From Phycisphaerae bacterium (GTDB lineage: Bacteria > Planctomycetota > Phycisphaerae > UBA1845 > Fen-1342), in contig JANQNU010000084.1 of assembly GCA_028279405.1 (NCBI GenBank), forward strand, positions 1-64,000: DNA of 64,000 nucleotides, given 5' to 3'. A program made the translations under genes and the position numbers. The notes beneath the pieces are model-generated. The model was not told the origin of the DNA. It ran no database searches and saw nothing but the letters and a program-made list of their open reading frames with translations. Each line of letters starts with the position of its first letter. Position 1 is the stretch's first letter. Below are positions 1-8,241 of the stretch, in pieces.

Positions 1-1380
1 TCACGGCGACCAATTGTGCGTTCAACGACAGCGCTGCATTCAACACCGGTATCGGCACGATCACTTTCGACTATTGCCTGCTGCCGGGCGGAAGCGGAAC
101 GAACATCGACGGCGTGCCGACGTTCGTCGATGCGGCGAACGGCGATTACCGCCTCGCGTCGGACTCGCTCGGCATCGACGCAGCCGACTACGACGCCTAT
201 ACGACAACCGGCGGCGGCGCCACTGACCTCGGCGGCAATCCCCGCACCGTAGACCACAGTTGCGTCACCAACAGCGGCAGCGGCGCGCTCACCTATCTCG
301 ACATCGGCGCGTACGAGTACCAAGCGGACAACGCCGACACCGACAACGACGGCATTCCTGACGACTGTGACACGTGCCCCAACTCGCCCAACGTATGGAA
401 CGTCACCCAAAACACTTTCCACCCGACAATCGCGGACGGTATTGACGCCGCGATCACCGGCGATGTGATCGAACTGGGCGCCTGCGTGCTCTTTGAACGG
501 AATCTGGACCTGTCCAGCAAGGACATCACCATCCGCGGCCAGGGCCCGGAACTCACCGCGATCGACGGCAACAACGTGGAGGGCTCGATTCTCCGGCTCC
601 GGAGCGGCAATGAGAGCATCATCGAGCAATTGACAATCCGGAACGGCGTTGCTGGACAGGCCAACGGCGGCGGCGCCGCGTTCATCAGCGGCGGCGCGAC
701 GACCACCGCGTTCCGGCGCGTCGTCTTTGCCGACAACGATTCGGGCGGGTTCAGCCACGGTGCCATATCCTGTTCTCGCGCCAACGCCACGTTCGAACAA
801 TGCATCTTCACAGGAAATACAGGAACGTCCGAGGCATCGGTGCTCGGCTACCTCGGGAGTCAAGGCCGGCAGGTCGTCTTCACCGATTGCCTCTTCTACC
901 AAAACGCCGGGGCAGCCGCAGCGATCCGCATACAGAACGGTGGGACCATGGTGGCGACCAACTGCACGTTCGTCGACACGCTGGACCGCTGGACATGGAT
1001 CGTATCAAACGAAAGCGGAGGTGAAGTCACGGCGACCAATTGTGCATTCGACGACAGCGCTGCATTCAACACTGGTATCGGCACGATCACCTTCGACTAT
1101 TGCCTGTTGCCAGGCGGAAGCGGAACGAACATCGACGGCATACCGACGTTTGTCGATGCCACCAACAACGACTATCGCCTCGCGCCGGACTCGCTCGGGA
1201 TCGACGCAGCCGACTACGACGCCTATACGGCGGCCGGCGGCGCGGCCACGGACGTCGGTGACGACCCCCGTTCCGTCGACGATCTTTGCGTTATCGACAG
1301 CGGCAGTGGAGCGCTCACCTATCTCGACATCGGCGCGTACGAGCGCCAGCCGGACGACATCGACAGCGACAGTGACGGTG
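1..1380 (+). repeat. Intragenic direct duplication, period 1,026 nt
   Basis: The sequence beginning TCACGGCGACCAATTGTGC at position 1 recurs at 1027. The match continues without any change of register to the phrase for 'TYLDIGAYE' (291 and 1317, again 1,026 apart). The unit is exactly 342 codons. At least the last ~115 codons of the upstream unit are duplicated here; how far the repeat runs to the left cannot be seen because the window starts inside it. Confidence 0.85.
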
Positions 1381-1658
1381 TTCCGGATCGCTGCGATATC
1401 TGCCCGGGCTTCGACGACAACGTCGACACCGACGGGAATGGGACGCCCGACGGCTGCGATACGGTGGCCATACCGGGTGACCTCGACCACGACGGCGACG
1501 TCGACATGGACGACTACAACCTGTTCCTGGCCACGTACGGCCTCGGCGCCGGCGACGAAAACTACAACGTCGAAGCCGACTACGACGGCGATGACTTCGT
1601 CGGCATGACCGACTTTGGAATCTGGTACGAGTACTACCTGGCTTTCGCCAACAGCTAA
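1..1658 (+). CDS. Secreted right-handed beta-helix / choice-of-anchor Q protein with C-terminal dockerin-like module (5' partial)
   Basis: The reading frame is open from the window edge (codons start at position 3) to TAA at 1656-1658, about 551 visible residues, so the start and any signal peptide lie outside. The middle (about nt 400-1000) is rich in short beta-helix rungs with Asn/Gly turns, as in pectate-lyase-like parallel beta-helices. Twice there is the block with 'DYRLAPDSLGIDAADYDAY', which matches the choice-of-anchor Q signature known from planctomycete and Verrucomicrobia surface proteins. TSP3-like Asp-rich calcium repeats (DTDNDGIPDDCD type) follow, then a C-terminal dockerin-like pair of EF-hand-type loops (GDLDHDGDVDMDDYNLF and DYDGDDFVGMTDF). 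The role is probably cell-surface or extracellular binding; no catalytic residues can be assigned. The C-terminus is almost the same as that of the next gene, suggesting a shared sorting or anchoring signal. Confidence 0.85.
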   Translation, partial: TATNCAFNDSAAFNTGIGTITFDYCLLPGGSGTNIDGVPTFVDAANGDYRLASDSLGIDAADYDAYTTTGGGATDLGGNPRTVDHSCVTNSGSGALTYLDIGAYEYQADNADTDNDGIPDDCDTCPNSPNVWNVTQNTFHPTIADGIDAAITGDVIELGACVLFERNLDLSSKDITIRGQGPELTAIDGNNVEGSILRLRSGNESIIEQLTIRNGVAGQANGGGAAFISGGATTTAFRRVVFADNDSGGFSHGAISCSRANATFEQCIFTGNTGTSEASVLGYLGSQGRQVVFTDCLFYQNAGAAAAIRIQNGGTMVATNCTFVDTLDRWTWIVSNESGGEVTATNCAFDDSAAFNTGIGTITFDYCLLPGGSGTNIDGIPTFVDATNNDYRLAPDSLGIDAADYDAYTAAGGAATDVGDDPRSVDDLCVIDSGSGALTYLDIGAYERQPDDIDSDSDGVPDRCDICPGFDDNVDTDGNGTPDGCDTVAIPGDLDHDGDVDMDDYNLFLATYGLGAGDENYNVEADYDGDDFVGMTDFGIWYEYYLAFANS

Positions 1659-1679
1659 AAGAACGCCGACGACAACTGA

Positions 1680-1744
1680 GAGCGCGGACGTCCGGCCCAT
1701 CCGGCAGTTTGCCAACGGGTCAAGCCCTTGGACGTTCCGCGCTC
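1680..1744 (+). terminator. Long-spaced inverted repeat after the beta-helix gene
   Basis: GAGCGCGGACGTCC (1680-1693) can pair with GGACGTTCCGCGCTC (1730-1744) with one bulged base, about 36 nt apart, starting 21 nt after the stop codon. The following bases (CTTTCATTCC) are only weakly T-rich, so this could be a terminator or just an mRNA-stabilising 3' stem. Confidence 0.35.
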
Positions 1745-1947
1745 CTTTCATTCCTCCACGCGATTCCTCACGCCACTGTTCGCAAACTTGCTCCCCCATT
1801 CACCCCATACCGACCGCCCACGATGCCGTTCAGGCAATCCAAGATTTTGTTACGGGTTGTGCACCGTTCGGTTGTTTACAGTGTGAGAGGGCATACAGAC
1901 AAACTGAAGCGTACTACCAAGGTAGTCAATCTCGGAGGAAAAACGCG

Positions 1948-4254
1948 ATGCCTCGATTTCGAAGAATGGGCTTCTGGGTCTTGGCGGCCCCGATCATGAC
2001 GACCTTGATAACGCCCGCGCGGGCGCAGGACTGCAACAACGACGGAATTCCCGACGCCGATCAAATGGTCGGCGATTATTCCACACACGTAACGAACGAC
2101 TTCCTGCCCTGCACACTCGATGAGCGCCCCTATCAGACGCTGGTTAACGTACCTGCGGCGCAGAGCGCGGTTACGCTAAGCGTGTATGCCCATTGCCAGA
2201 ACATCAACGATGCCGGCGAGTCCATAGACCTGTATGCGAACGGGATGTTTCTGGCCACGCTCTTTGAAGGAACCCATGGATTTGAGGCTACTGAGGTCGT
2301 CATGGTGCCGGCCGACGACTGGAACACGATTCGCCTGATACGTCCCGGCAACGAAGTCGTCTTCGAGGGCGTCCGGAACACCGCGTCCTGTGCCGGGCCG
2401 GATGACACGCCCATTCCGGGGTTCTGCTTCGAATTCACTTCGGTCGACGTAAGCTATACATTCGACGCCGACCTGAATGACAACGGCTGGCTGGACGAGT
2501 GTATTCCGGACTGCAATCCAAATGACACGGATAGCGACGGTGACGGCGTCCCTGACAACTGCGACCAGTGCCCCGGTACCATCGCCGACGACACGATCGT
2601 CGACGGGCTGGGATGCCCGATCCACCTCAGTCAGATCGATACGGACGGTGACGGAGATGTTGACGCGGACGACGTTGCAACCTTCGGCAGTGAACTGAAT
2701 GGACCCGGCGCCCCGACAGCCGCTGGTTCGCAATTGGACACCGACGGGGACAATGACCTGGATATGGCGGACGTCACGGTGCTGCAACGCGGTGCGCGCG
2801 GACGCGATGTAGCCGCCGATCCCACCTTCAGACTCGAGCGCCTCCCGCTCTATCGTCTGATCCGTAACGATGCGATCATCAACTGGACGTTCGGCGATGC
2901 CTACTGCGCGGGCGTGTTCGGAACGCACATGGGTGCCGTTGACAAAACGTCGAACATCTCGCAGCAGGAACAGATCGACGAGATGACGGCTGCCGCGGCC
3001 GCCGACCCGGATCGGAGCACCTGGATCGGGCTGCGCTACATTCGACCGACGGCGTTGTGGACGTGGTCGAACGGTCAGCAACTGATCCCGCCCGATCAAG
3101 GCGGTACGGATGCCGACAACTGGGACGGCATCACGCCGGACCCTACGACTGAAGGAGGGATTGCCAACTTTGCGGCCGCCGGGCACTTCACGATTCCGCC
3201 GTATCGATGGATCAATGCGGCCGATCAGCCGTCGATCCTCTTCAACGTCCGCAACTTCCTCGCGCAATTGCCGCCAAGCCCGGTCGCGCCGTTGTCGGTC
3301 GCGACCACGGAGACCGTCACGATCTCGCTGACCTCATCGCTCGCCGGAGAGATGATCGCACCGGGTACGTCAATCGACTGGACGGTCTCGGTCGAGGCCT
3401 CCGGCGGCGACAACGCCGGGCTGGCCGCGGTGCTGACGGACCTGGTTCAAGACGCCGGCAACCCTGCCTTGTTCGACATTCCGCAAGCGGACAGCGTGCC
3501 GGCGGCGATGAGCAACTTCAGCGCGCCGGATGGCATCAGTAACCCTGCGGAGAACGGAGCCGCCACCGGCTACGTCGGTGTCCAACGCGGCACCGCCGGC
3601 GCCATGAATCTAGTGCAGGTCGGCGGCGCGCAGAACAACCTCGGCGAGGCGCTCCACGGCGGCACGCTCGGCCAGAGCGCAAACCTCGTCGGCGGAATCG
3701 GTCAGAATGGTGCGGTCGTGGTGGCCAGCGGTACGTTCGTTGCACCCGCGACGGAGGGTGAGTACACGTTTCGCCTCGAAAATACGGTCGCGAACGTCAT
3801 CCACACGTTGAATTCAGCACCGGCCGCTTCCGTTGTGATCGAGCCGTCGATCGACGCATCAGCCGCCGGCTTCAGCCTTACGGTGGTCATTCTCGACACG
3901 GACGGTGACGGTGTCCCCGATGACCAGGACCAATGTCCTGGCTCCAACGACAACCTCGACACCGACGGCGACGGCGTACCGGACGGATGCGATGTCTGCC
4001 CCGGCTTCGACGACAACGTCGATACTGACGGCAACGGAACGCCCGACGGCTGCGATACGGTGGCCGTACCAGGTGACCTCGACCACGACGGCAACATCGA
4101 CATGGACGACTACAACCTGTTCCTGTCCGCGTACGGCAGTGGCGCCGGCGACGCCAACTACAACGCCGATGCCGACTACGACAGCGACGACTTCATCGGC
4201 ATGACCGACTTCGGCATCTGGTACAACCACTACCTGGCCTTCGCTAACAGCTGA
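1948..4254 (+). CDS. Secreted multidomain protein: C-type-lectin-like region, Ig-like region, TSP3 repeats, dockerin-like C-terminus
   Basis: The frame is open further upstream, but ATG 1948 is preferred. It follows GGAGGA (1934-1939) by 8 nt and opens a signal peptide (MPRFRRMGFWVLAAPIMTT... ending near ARA-QD). The mature protein (768 aa in all) begins with a DCNNDGIPDADQ calcium-type loop, then a beta-rich region (about residues 40-170) and TSP3-like Asp-rich loops (about 180-290). Residues about 296-431 have Trp/Gly spacing like a C-type lectin fold (STWIGLRYI, TALWTWSNG, PYRWINAAD). A beta-sandwich-like stretch follows to about 645, then TSP3 repeats and a dockerin-like module ending in 'FGIWYNHYLAFANS'. 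The protein is likely extracellular and calcium-binding; its ligand is unknown. It is probably a duplicate in domain plan of the gene before it, at least at the C-terminus. Confidence 0.85.
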   Translation: MPRFRRMGFWVLAAPIMTTLITPARAQDCNNDGIPDADQMVGDYSTHVTNDFLPCTLDERPYQTLVNVPAAQSAVTLSVYAHCQNINDAGESIDLYANGMFLATLFEGTHGFEATEVVMVPADDWNTIRLIRPGNEVVFEGVRNTASCAGPDDTPIPGFCFEFTSVDVSYTFDADLNDNGWLDECIPDCNPNDTDSDGDGVPDNCDQCPGTIADDTIVDGLGCPIHLSQIDTDGDGDVDADDVATFGSELNGPGAPTAAGSQLDTDGDNDLDMADVTVLQRGARGRDVAADPTFRLERLPLYRLIRNDAIINWTFGDAYCAGVFGTHMGAVDKTSNISQQEQIDEMTAAAAADPDRSTWIGLRYIRPTALWTWSNGQQLIPPDQGGTDADNWDGITPDPTTEGGIANFAAAGHFTIPPYRWINAADQPSILFNVRNFLAQLPPSPVAPLSVATTETVTISLTSSLAGEMIAPGTSIDWTVSVEASGGDNAGLAAVLTDLVQDAGNPALFDIPQADSVPAAMSNFSAPDGISNPAENGAATGYVGVQRGTAGAMNLVQVGGAQNNLGEALHGGTLGQSANLVGGIGQNGAVVVASGTFVAPATEGEYTFRLENTVANVIHTLNSAPAASVVIEPSIDASAAGFSLTVVILDTDGDGVPDDQDQCPGSNDNLDTDGDGVPDGCDVCPGFDDNVDTDGNGTPDGCDTVAVPGDLDHDGNIDMDDYNLFLSAYGSGAGDANYNADADYDSDDFIGMTDFGIWYNHYLAFANS

Positions 4255-4294
4255 GCGCCTACGGCCGGAACCGCACCAACGCGATAGGCTGACC

Positions 4295-4325
4295 GGGCGT
4301 CGGGATCCACGAGGGTCCCGCGCCC
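4295..4325 (+). terminator. Hairpin 41 nt after the dockerin-like gene
   Basis: GGGCG-T-CGGGA (4295-4305) pairs with TCCCG-CGCCC (4316-4325): ten base pairs with one bulged T and a 10-nt loop. No U-run follows, so it is an intrinsic-terminator-like stem of moderate credibility. The rest of 4255-4516 shows nothing else I can identify. Confidence 0.4.
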
Positions 4326-4516
4326 GCTCTCGATTCTGACCCCGCACCCCCTCTCTCGGTGGTCAGCTCCACCAGGCCCGCCATTCGAGCGCGCCGACCC
4401 TTCCGCGCGACCCTAGCGAGAGAACGCCGATCGGCGGTACACAATCCGATCCGACGCGGTTATCGTATCGTAGGTCGAGTGGGTGAACGCATGGGCCAGA
4501 CGGAGATCCATCCTTG

Positions 4517-5161
4517 ATGACCAACCCAAGACGCGGGGGCACGTTGATCGCAGGCGGCATCCTGTTGACCTTGACCGCGGGACTCAGCGGCTGCGAAGTC
4601 TTCAAGGCACTCGTCGTGCTGTGGGGCAAGGAGCCGACGCGCGAGGTCAAAGCCGAGTACCCCTACCTCGCAGGCAAGAAGGTTGCCGTCGTGGTCTGGG
4701 CCGAGATGGATACGCTCTTCGAATACCCGTTCGTGCAGTACGAGATTGCGAAGCACGCCGAGTACATTCTGGGTCAGCAGGTAGCGGACATCTCGTTCGT
4801 CCCGTCCAAGCGCGTCATCGCGCTGATGGAGCGCGAGCGCGACTGGGATCGCAAGCACCCGTCCTGGTTCGGCCGCACGTTCGACGCCGACCGCGTGCTG
4901 ATGATCGAGTTGACGCAGTACACAACGCGCGAGCCTGACAGTCCGCACCTCTACCGCGGTCGCATCGCAGCGAACGTCAAAGTTTATGACTCGGCCTATC
5001 CGGACGCAGCGCCGGCCTACCGCACCGAGGTGGAAACGGCCTACCCTCCGGATTCGACGGGCGAGTTCGGCATGAGCGACGGCGCCATTCGCAAAGCGAC
5101 CATGGAGGCCTTCGCCACGGATCTCGCGAAACCGTTTTACGATCGCCGCGAGAAGAGCTGA
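4517..5161 (+). CDS. Lipoprotein of unknown function (paralogue of the next gene)
   Basis: The 214-aa product starts at ATG 4517 (a TTG one codon upstream is also possible). The N-terminus has positive residues, a hydrophobic stretch and the lipobox LSGC, so it is a predicted lipoprotein. The mature part begins with 'EVFKALVVLWGKEP', then 'YLAGKKVAVVVWAEMDTLFEYPF' style beta-alpha sequence, and 'FDADRVLMIELTQY' midway. That plan (a value raised from the name of an envelope component, an early beta strand, then 'AD.V...' strand) is shared with the next gene, with which it overlaps by one base (TGATG). The pair plus the downstream permease are packed like one operon. I do not recognise a named function. 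An outer-membrane or periplasmic accessory role is inference from the lipobox only. Confidence 0.8.
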   Translation: MTNPRRGGTLIAGGILLTLTAGLSGCEVFKALVVLWGKEPTREVKAEYPYLAGKKVAVVVWAEMDTLFEYPFVQYEIAKHAEYILGQQVADISFVPSKRVIALMERERDWDRKHPSWFGRTFDADRVLMIELTQYTTREPDSPHLYRGRIAANVKVYDSAYPDAAPAYRTEVETAYPPDSTGEFGMSDGAIRKATMEAFATDLAKPFYDRREKS

Positions 5162-5823
5162 TGAGCACCATCACCCGCCGCATTGTGCTGACAGGCGTGC
5201 TTGCGGTACCAACCGCCCTTCTCGGCTGCCGTTCGCTCGGCTCGGTGCTGTACTTCCTCCAACCACGCCAATGGGTCCAGCCCGTCGTGGTTTTCGAAGG
5301 CGAACGCGTAGCGCTGTTCGTCGACGCGCCGTCACAGTACAGCAACCCCGTGTTCGAGCATGCGTTGCATGAGACGATGGAAAAGGAGTTCCGTCGAGCG
5401 AAAGTGGATGCCGTACTCGTTCCCTACCAGGAGACGCGCCTCTTGCGTCAGAAGCGTCCGGATCTGAGCAAGCTGAGCATCCAGGCGATCGGTCGCGAAT
5501 TGGCCGCAGACATCGTCATCTATGCGTACGTGCAGGATTTCGGTCTACGCGCCTCGCGCGAGTCGCCGATCGTACAGGCGCACACCGGACTGCGCATCAA
5601 GGTCGTCGACGTCAACCGGCCGGTGCAAGACGCGGTGCGGTACCCGGCGCCTCCCAACGACGAGGAAGGCGAGGTGTTCCATTACCACCGACAGGCAAAG
5701 GAAGCCGCCACACGCGAACTCGAAGATCGCGAATCGCGCAAGCTCGGCACCGACGTCGGCCGACGACTTGCCCGCTACTTCTACAAGTATGACGAAGAAG
5801 ACAAGCTACGGCCCGAGCCGTAA
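5161..5823 (+). CDS. Lipoprotein of unknown function (tandem paralogue)
   Basis: ATG 5161 overlaps the stop of the previous gene by one base, which implies translational coupling. The 220-aa product has an N-terminal twin-Arg-containing signal (TRRIVLTGVL) and lipobox LLGC, so it is a lipoprotein. It aligns by eye with the preceding protein: 'FEGERVALFVDAPSQ' against 'LAGKKVAVVVWAEMD', 'ELAADIVIYAYVQDF' against 'TFDADRVLMIELTQY', then a strand ending in KVVDVN / KVYDSA. The C-terminus is highly charged. The TRR motif is too short to claim Tat export. Function unknown; duplication followed by divergence is the simplest explanation for the pair. Confidence 0.8.
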   Translation: MSTITRRIVLTGVLAVPTALLGCRSLGSVLYFLQPRQWVQPVVVFEGERVALFVDAPSQYSNPVFEHALHETMEKEFRRAKVDAVLVPYQETRLLRQKRPDLSKLSIQAIGRELAADIVIYAYVQDFGLRASRESPIVQAHTGLRIKVVDVNRPVQDAVRYPAPPNDEEGEVFHYHRQAKEAATRELEDRESRKLGTDVGRRLARYFYKYDEEDKLRPEP

Positions 5824-5839
5824 GACGAATACAGAGGGC

Positions 5840-6799
5840 ATGCTCGCGCCCCGACTGTTGGTCCTGCTCATCGGTTGCGGTCTGCTTGTCGCGGTCTCGG
5901 CACTGCTCGGCCCGGTTCCGCTGGCCTGGAGCGACGTGCTGGACATCACCGGGGGCAACCCGTTCTGGACCCTGCGGGCGCCACGTGCGCTGCTGGCAGC
6001 AGTCGCGGGCGCCGGACTGGCGCTCGGCGGCGTCGTCTTTCAGGTGCTGTTTCGCAACCCGCTGGCCACCCCCTACACGCTGGGCGTCGCCAGCGGCGCA
6101 TCGCTCGCGGCGGCGCTCGGTCTGCTGATGGGGACGGTCTCGGCGCGCGGCGTTCCCCTCTCGCTCCTTGCGTTTCTGGGCGCGATGGTCGCGATGGCTC
6201 TCGTGTACCTGATGGGACGACTGCGCGGCGGGCGCGACATCCACGCCCTGCTGCTGGCCGGCGTATGTGTCGCGTACATCGGGTCGGCAGGGATCGTGCT
6301 CGTCACGTACATCGCCGATCAGGCCATCACCAACGAAATCGTCCAGTGGCTGATGGGCTCGCTCACGACCGTCGGCTGGCGGCCTTTGCTCGAGATCCTC
6401 GTGCTGCTCGTGCCAGTGCTGCTGATCTTTCTGCGCATGCACCGCGCGCTCGACAACCTTACACTCGGCGACGACGTCGCGTCAGCCCGCGGCGTCGACG
6501 TCGATCGCACCGTCTGGCTCAGCTTTACGTTGATCGGATTGCTCACCGCCGGCATCGTCGCGCACTGCGGCCCAATCGGGTTCGTCGGCCTGATCGTCCC
6601 CCATCTCACACGCCAGATCGTCGGCCCCCGCACGCTCCCGCTGATCTGCGGCGCCACACTCGTCGGCGGCGCATTCCTGGCACTCTGTGACGGATTCGCG
6701 CGGCTTCCAGCCTATGAAATCCCCGTCGGTGTGATCACGAACATCCTCGGCGCCGGCTTTTTCTTCTACCTGCTCGCGCGAAGCGGCGCCCAACGTTGA
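5840..6799 (+). CDS. FecCD/BtuC-type ABC transporter permease
   Basis: ATG 5840 gives 319 aa beginning directly with a membrane segment; the open frame extends upstream but over the previous gene. Family hallmarks are visible. 'LRAPRALLAAVAGAGLALGG' followed by 'FRNPLATPYTLGVASGA' is the N-terminal FecCD signature, and 'GPIGFVGLIVPHLTR' is the coupling-helix region that contacts the ATPase. About nine or ten hydrophobic segments fit the usual 10-TM fold (family length about 330). Such permeases import iron-siderophores, haem or cobalamin with a binding protein and an ATPase. Neither partner is adjacent, unless one of the two upstream lipoproteins serves as an accessory. It lies 16 nt after the second lipoprotein gene, so co-transcription is likely. 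The substrate cannot be told. Confidence 0.92.
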   Translation: MLAPRLLVLLIGCGLLVAVSALLGPVPLAWSDVLDITGGNPFWTLRAPRALLAAVAGAGLALGGVVFQVLFRNPLATPYTLGVASGASLAAALGLLMGTVSARGVPLSLLAFLGAMVAMALVYLMGRLRGGRDIHALLLAGVCVAYIGSAGIVLVTYIADQAITNEIVQWLMGSLTTVGWRPLLEILVLLVPVLLIFLRMHRALDNLTLGDDVASARGVDVDRTVWLSFTLIGLLTAGIVAHCGPIGFVGLIVPHLTRQIVGPRTLPLICGATLVGGAFLALCDGFARLPAYEIPVGVITNILGAGFFFYLLARSGAQR

Positions 6800-6805
6800 C
6801 CATCA

Positions 6806-7948
6806 TCATTCCGCGCGGAGCAGCTCGCGGGCAATGACGTGCCGCTGGATCTCGCTCGTACCCTCGTACAGCCGCGTGATCCGTGCGTCCCGGTAGAGCT
6901 GCTCGATGCGGAATTCGTGCACGTACCCGTAGCCACCGTGTACCTGCACACCGCGATCGACGATCCGCCCTGCCGCTTCACTCGCGTACAGCTTGGCCAT
7001 CGCGGCCTCCCGGGTGAACGGACGATCGTGATCCTTCAGCCATGCGGCACGGTCGACGAGTTGCTGCGCCGCGTCCAACTCGGTTCGGCTATCCGCAAGC
7101 ATCCACTGGATTGCCTGAAAACGCGCGATCGGGCGCCGAAACTGTTCCCGCTGCTGAGCATAGTCTGTCATCAGATCCAACGCGGCGCTCGCAATCCCCA
7201 GCGCCTGCGATGCAATCCCGATCCGGCCGCCATCCAGGGCCGAGAGCGCAATCCGCAGCCCCCAGCCAGGCTCGCCCAGCAAATGCGTATCGGGAATGAA
7301 AACGTCCTCCAGCGCCATCTCCGCGGTCTCGGAACCGCGAATCCCCATCTTGCCGTGGATCGGGTTCCGCTTGACCCCGGCCTGCTCCGCATCCATCAGG
7401 AACATACACAAATCGCTGTCCGCAAGCCCTTCGCCAAGCCGCGCCAGCACGATGAACCACCGGCCACGCAAGCCGTTGGTGACCCACATCTTCGTACCGG
7501 TCAGCCGATATCCGCCATCCACACGCGTCGCACGGGTCGTGATCGAACCGGGATCCGAGCCCGCATTGGGTTCACTGATCGCGAACGCCGCCAGGTTCCC
7601 GGCCTGGGCCAGACGACTCAATGTATCCGCGCGAATCGCGTCGGCGGCGTACGTCTTCAACGCCTCAGCAACCATGTTGTGAACACTCACCGTCACCGCC
7701 ACGGACGGCGACGCCCACGCCAGCTCGCGCACAATGTGCCCGTAAGCAACCATCGGACAGTCAAGACCACCCTGGGACTCCGGAATCCGCAGTGACATCA
7801 ATCCCTGCTCGTAGAGCCGGTCGAGGGCGCTGCAGCAGGACGCCTCGTTGCGATCCCATTCGCGATCCGGTTCGACCAGTTCCGCGCGCGCGTAATCGCG
7901 AACCGCGTCGACCAGCAGGCGGTGGTCTTCCGTATACTCCCTGTCCAT
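6806..7948 (-). CDS. Acyl-CoA dehydrogenase
   Basis: 380 aa, the normal family length, starting at ATG 7948 with GGAG about 10 nt before it. The flavin-binding signatures are present: 'AFAISEPNAGSDPGSI' and 'KMWVTNG'. The C-terminal 'RLYEGTSEIQRH' carries the Glu that acts as the catalytic base in short- and medium-chain enzymes, and 'QVHGGYGY' is the second C-terminal signature. It oxidises an acyl-CoA to the trans-2-enoyl-CoA, passing electrons to ETF; chain length or branched-chain preference cannot be read from the sequence. It is convergent with the permease (6 nt apart) and stands alone, without other beta-oxidation genes in the window. Confidence 0.95.
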   Translation of the reverse strand: MDREYTEDHRLLVDAVRDYARAELVEPDREWDRNEASCCSALDRLYEQGLMSLRIPESQGGLDCPMVAYGHIVRELAWASPSVAVTVSVHNMVAEALKTYAADAIRADTLSRLAQAGNLAAFAISEPNAGSDPGSITTRATRVDGGYRLTGTKMWVTNGLRGRWFIVLARLGEGLADSDLCMFLMDAEQAGVKRNPIHGKMGIRGSETAEMALEDVFIPDTHLLGEPGWGLRIALSALDGGRIGIASQALGIASAALDLMTDYAQQREQFRRPIARFQAIQWMLADSRTELDAAQQLVDRAAWLKDHDRPFTREAAMAKLYASEAAGRIVDRGVQVHGGYGYVHEFRIEQLYRDARITRLYEGTSEIQRHVIARELLRAE

Positions 7949-8143
7949 CCGTATCAGCTCCGTACCAAGCCAGCGATCAAACGAACCCCGCCCCTACAGC
8001 CCTCATTCTACCGCATTCGTACAGACCGTGCGACCGCCGCCAAGGCAGCGGACTCGGAGGTCCGGAAGCCTCCCCTCACTCGCGAAGAAGGCGCGCGAAG
8101 GGCGCAATGAATGGGCACCATGGGCTGGTTGTTGTAGATGGTT

Positions 8144-8225
8144 TGGTGCCCCAGGGTTCTACCCTGGGGGACACATCAACTCGCTCCCCGAAACACGTCC
8201 CCCACCCTAGAAGGGTGGGGCACCA
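8144..8225. repeat. Double-hairpin intergenic element, copy A
   Basis: Left arm: TGGTGCCCC, hairpin core AGGGT-TCT-ACCCT, GGGGGAC. After a 24-nt spacer the right arm reads GTCCCCC, core ACCCT-AGA-AGGGT, GGGGCACCA. Each arm folds by itself into a stem of nine base pairs. The outer ends (TGGTGCC.../...GGCACCA) are also inverted repeats of each other. It sits downstream of the M48 protease gene and upstream of the acyl-CoA dehydrogenase start. The remainder of 7949-8241 has nothing else recognisable. Confidence 0.85.
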
Positions 8226-8241
8226 CGCGTAGACACGGGCT

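Noticed and set aside
1-4254. Cellulosome component
   Set aside because: Dockerin-like modules are present but there is no cohesin, scaffoldin or glycosidase; a sorting or anchoring role is as likely.
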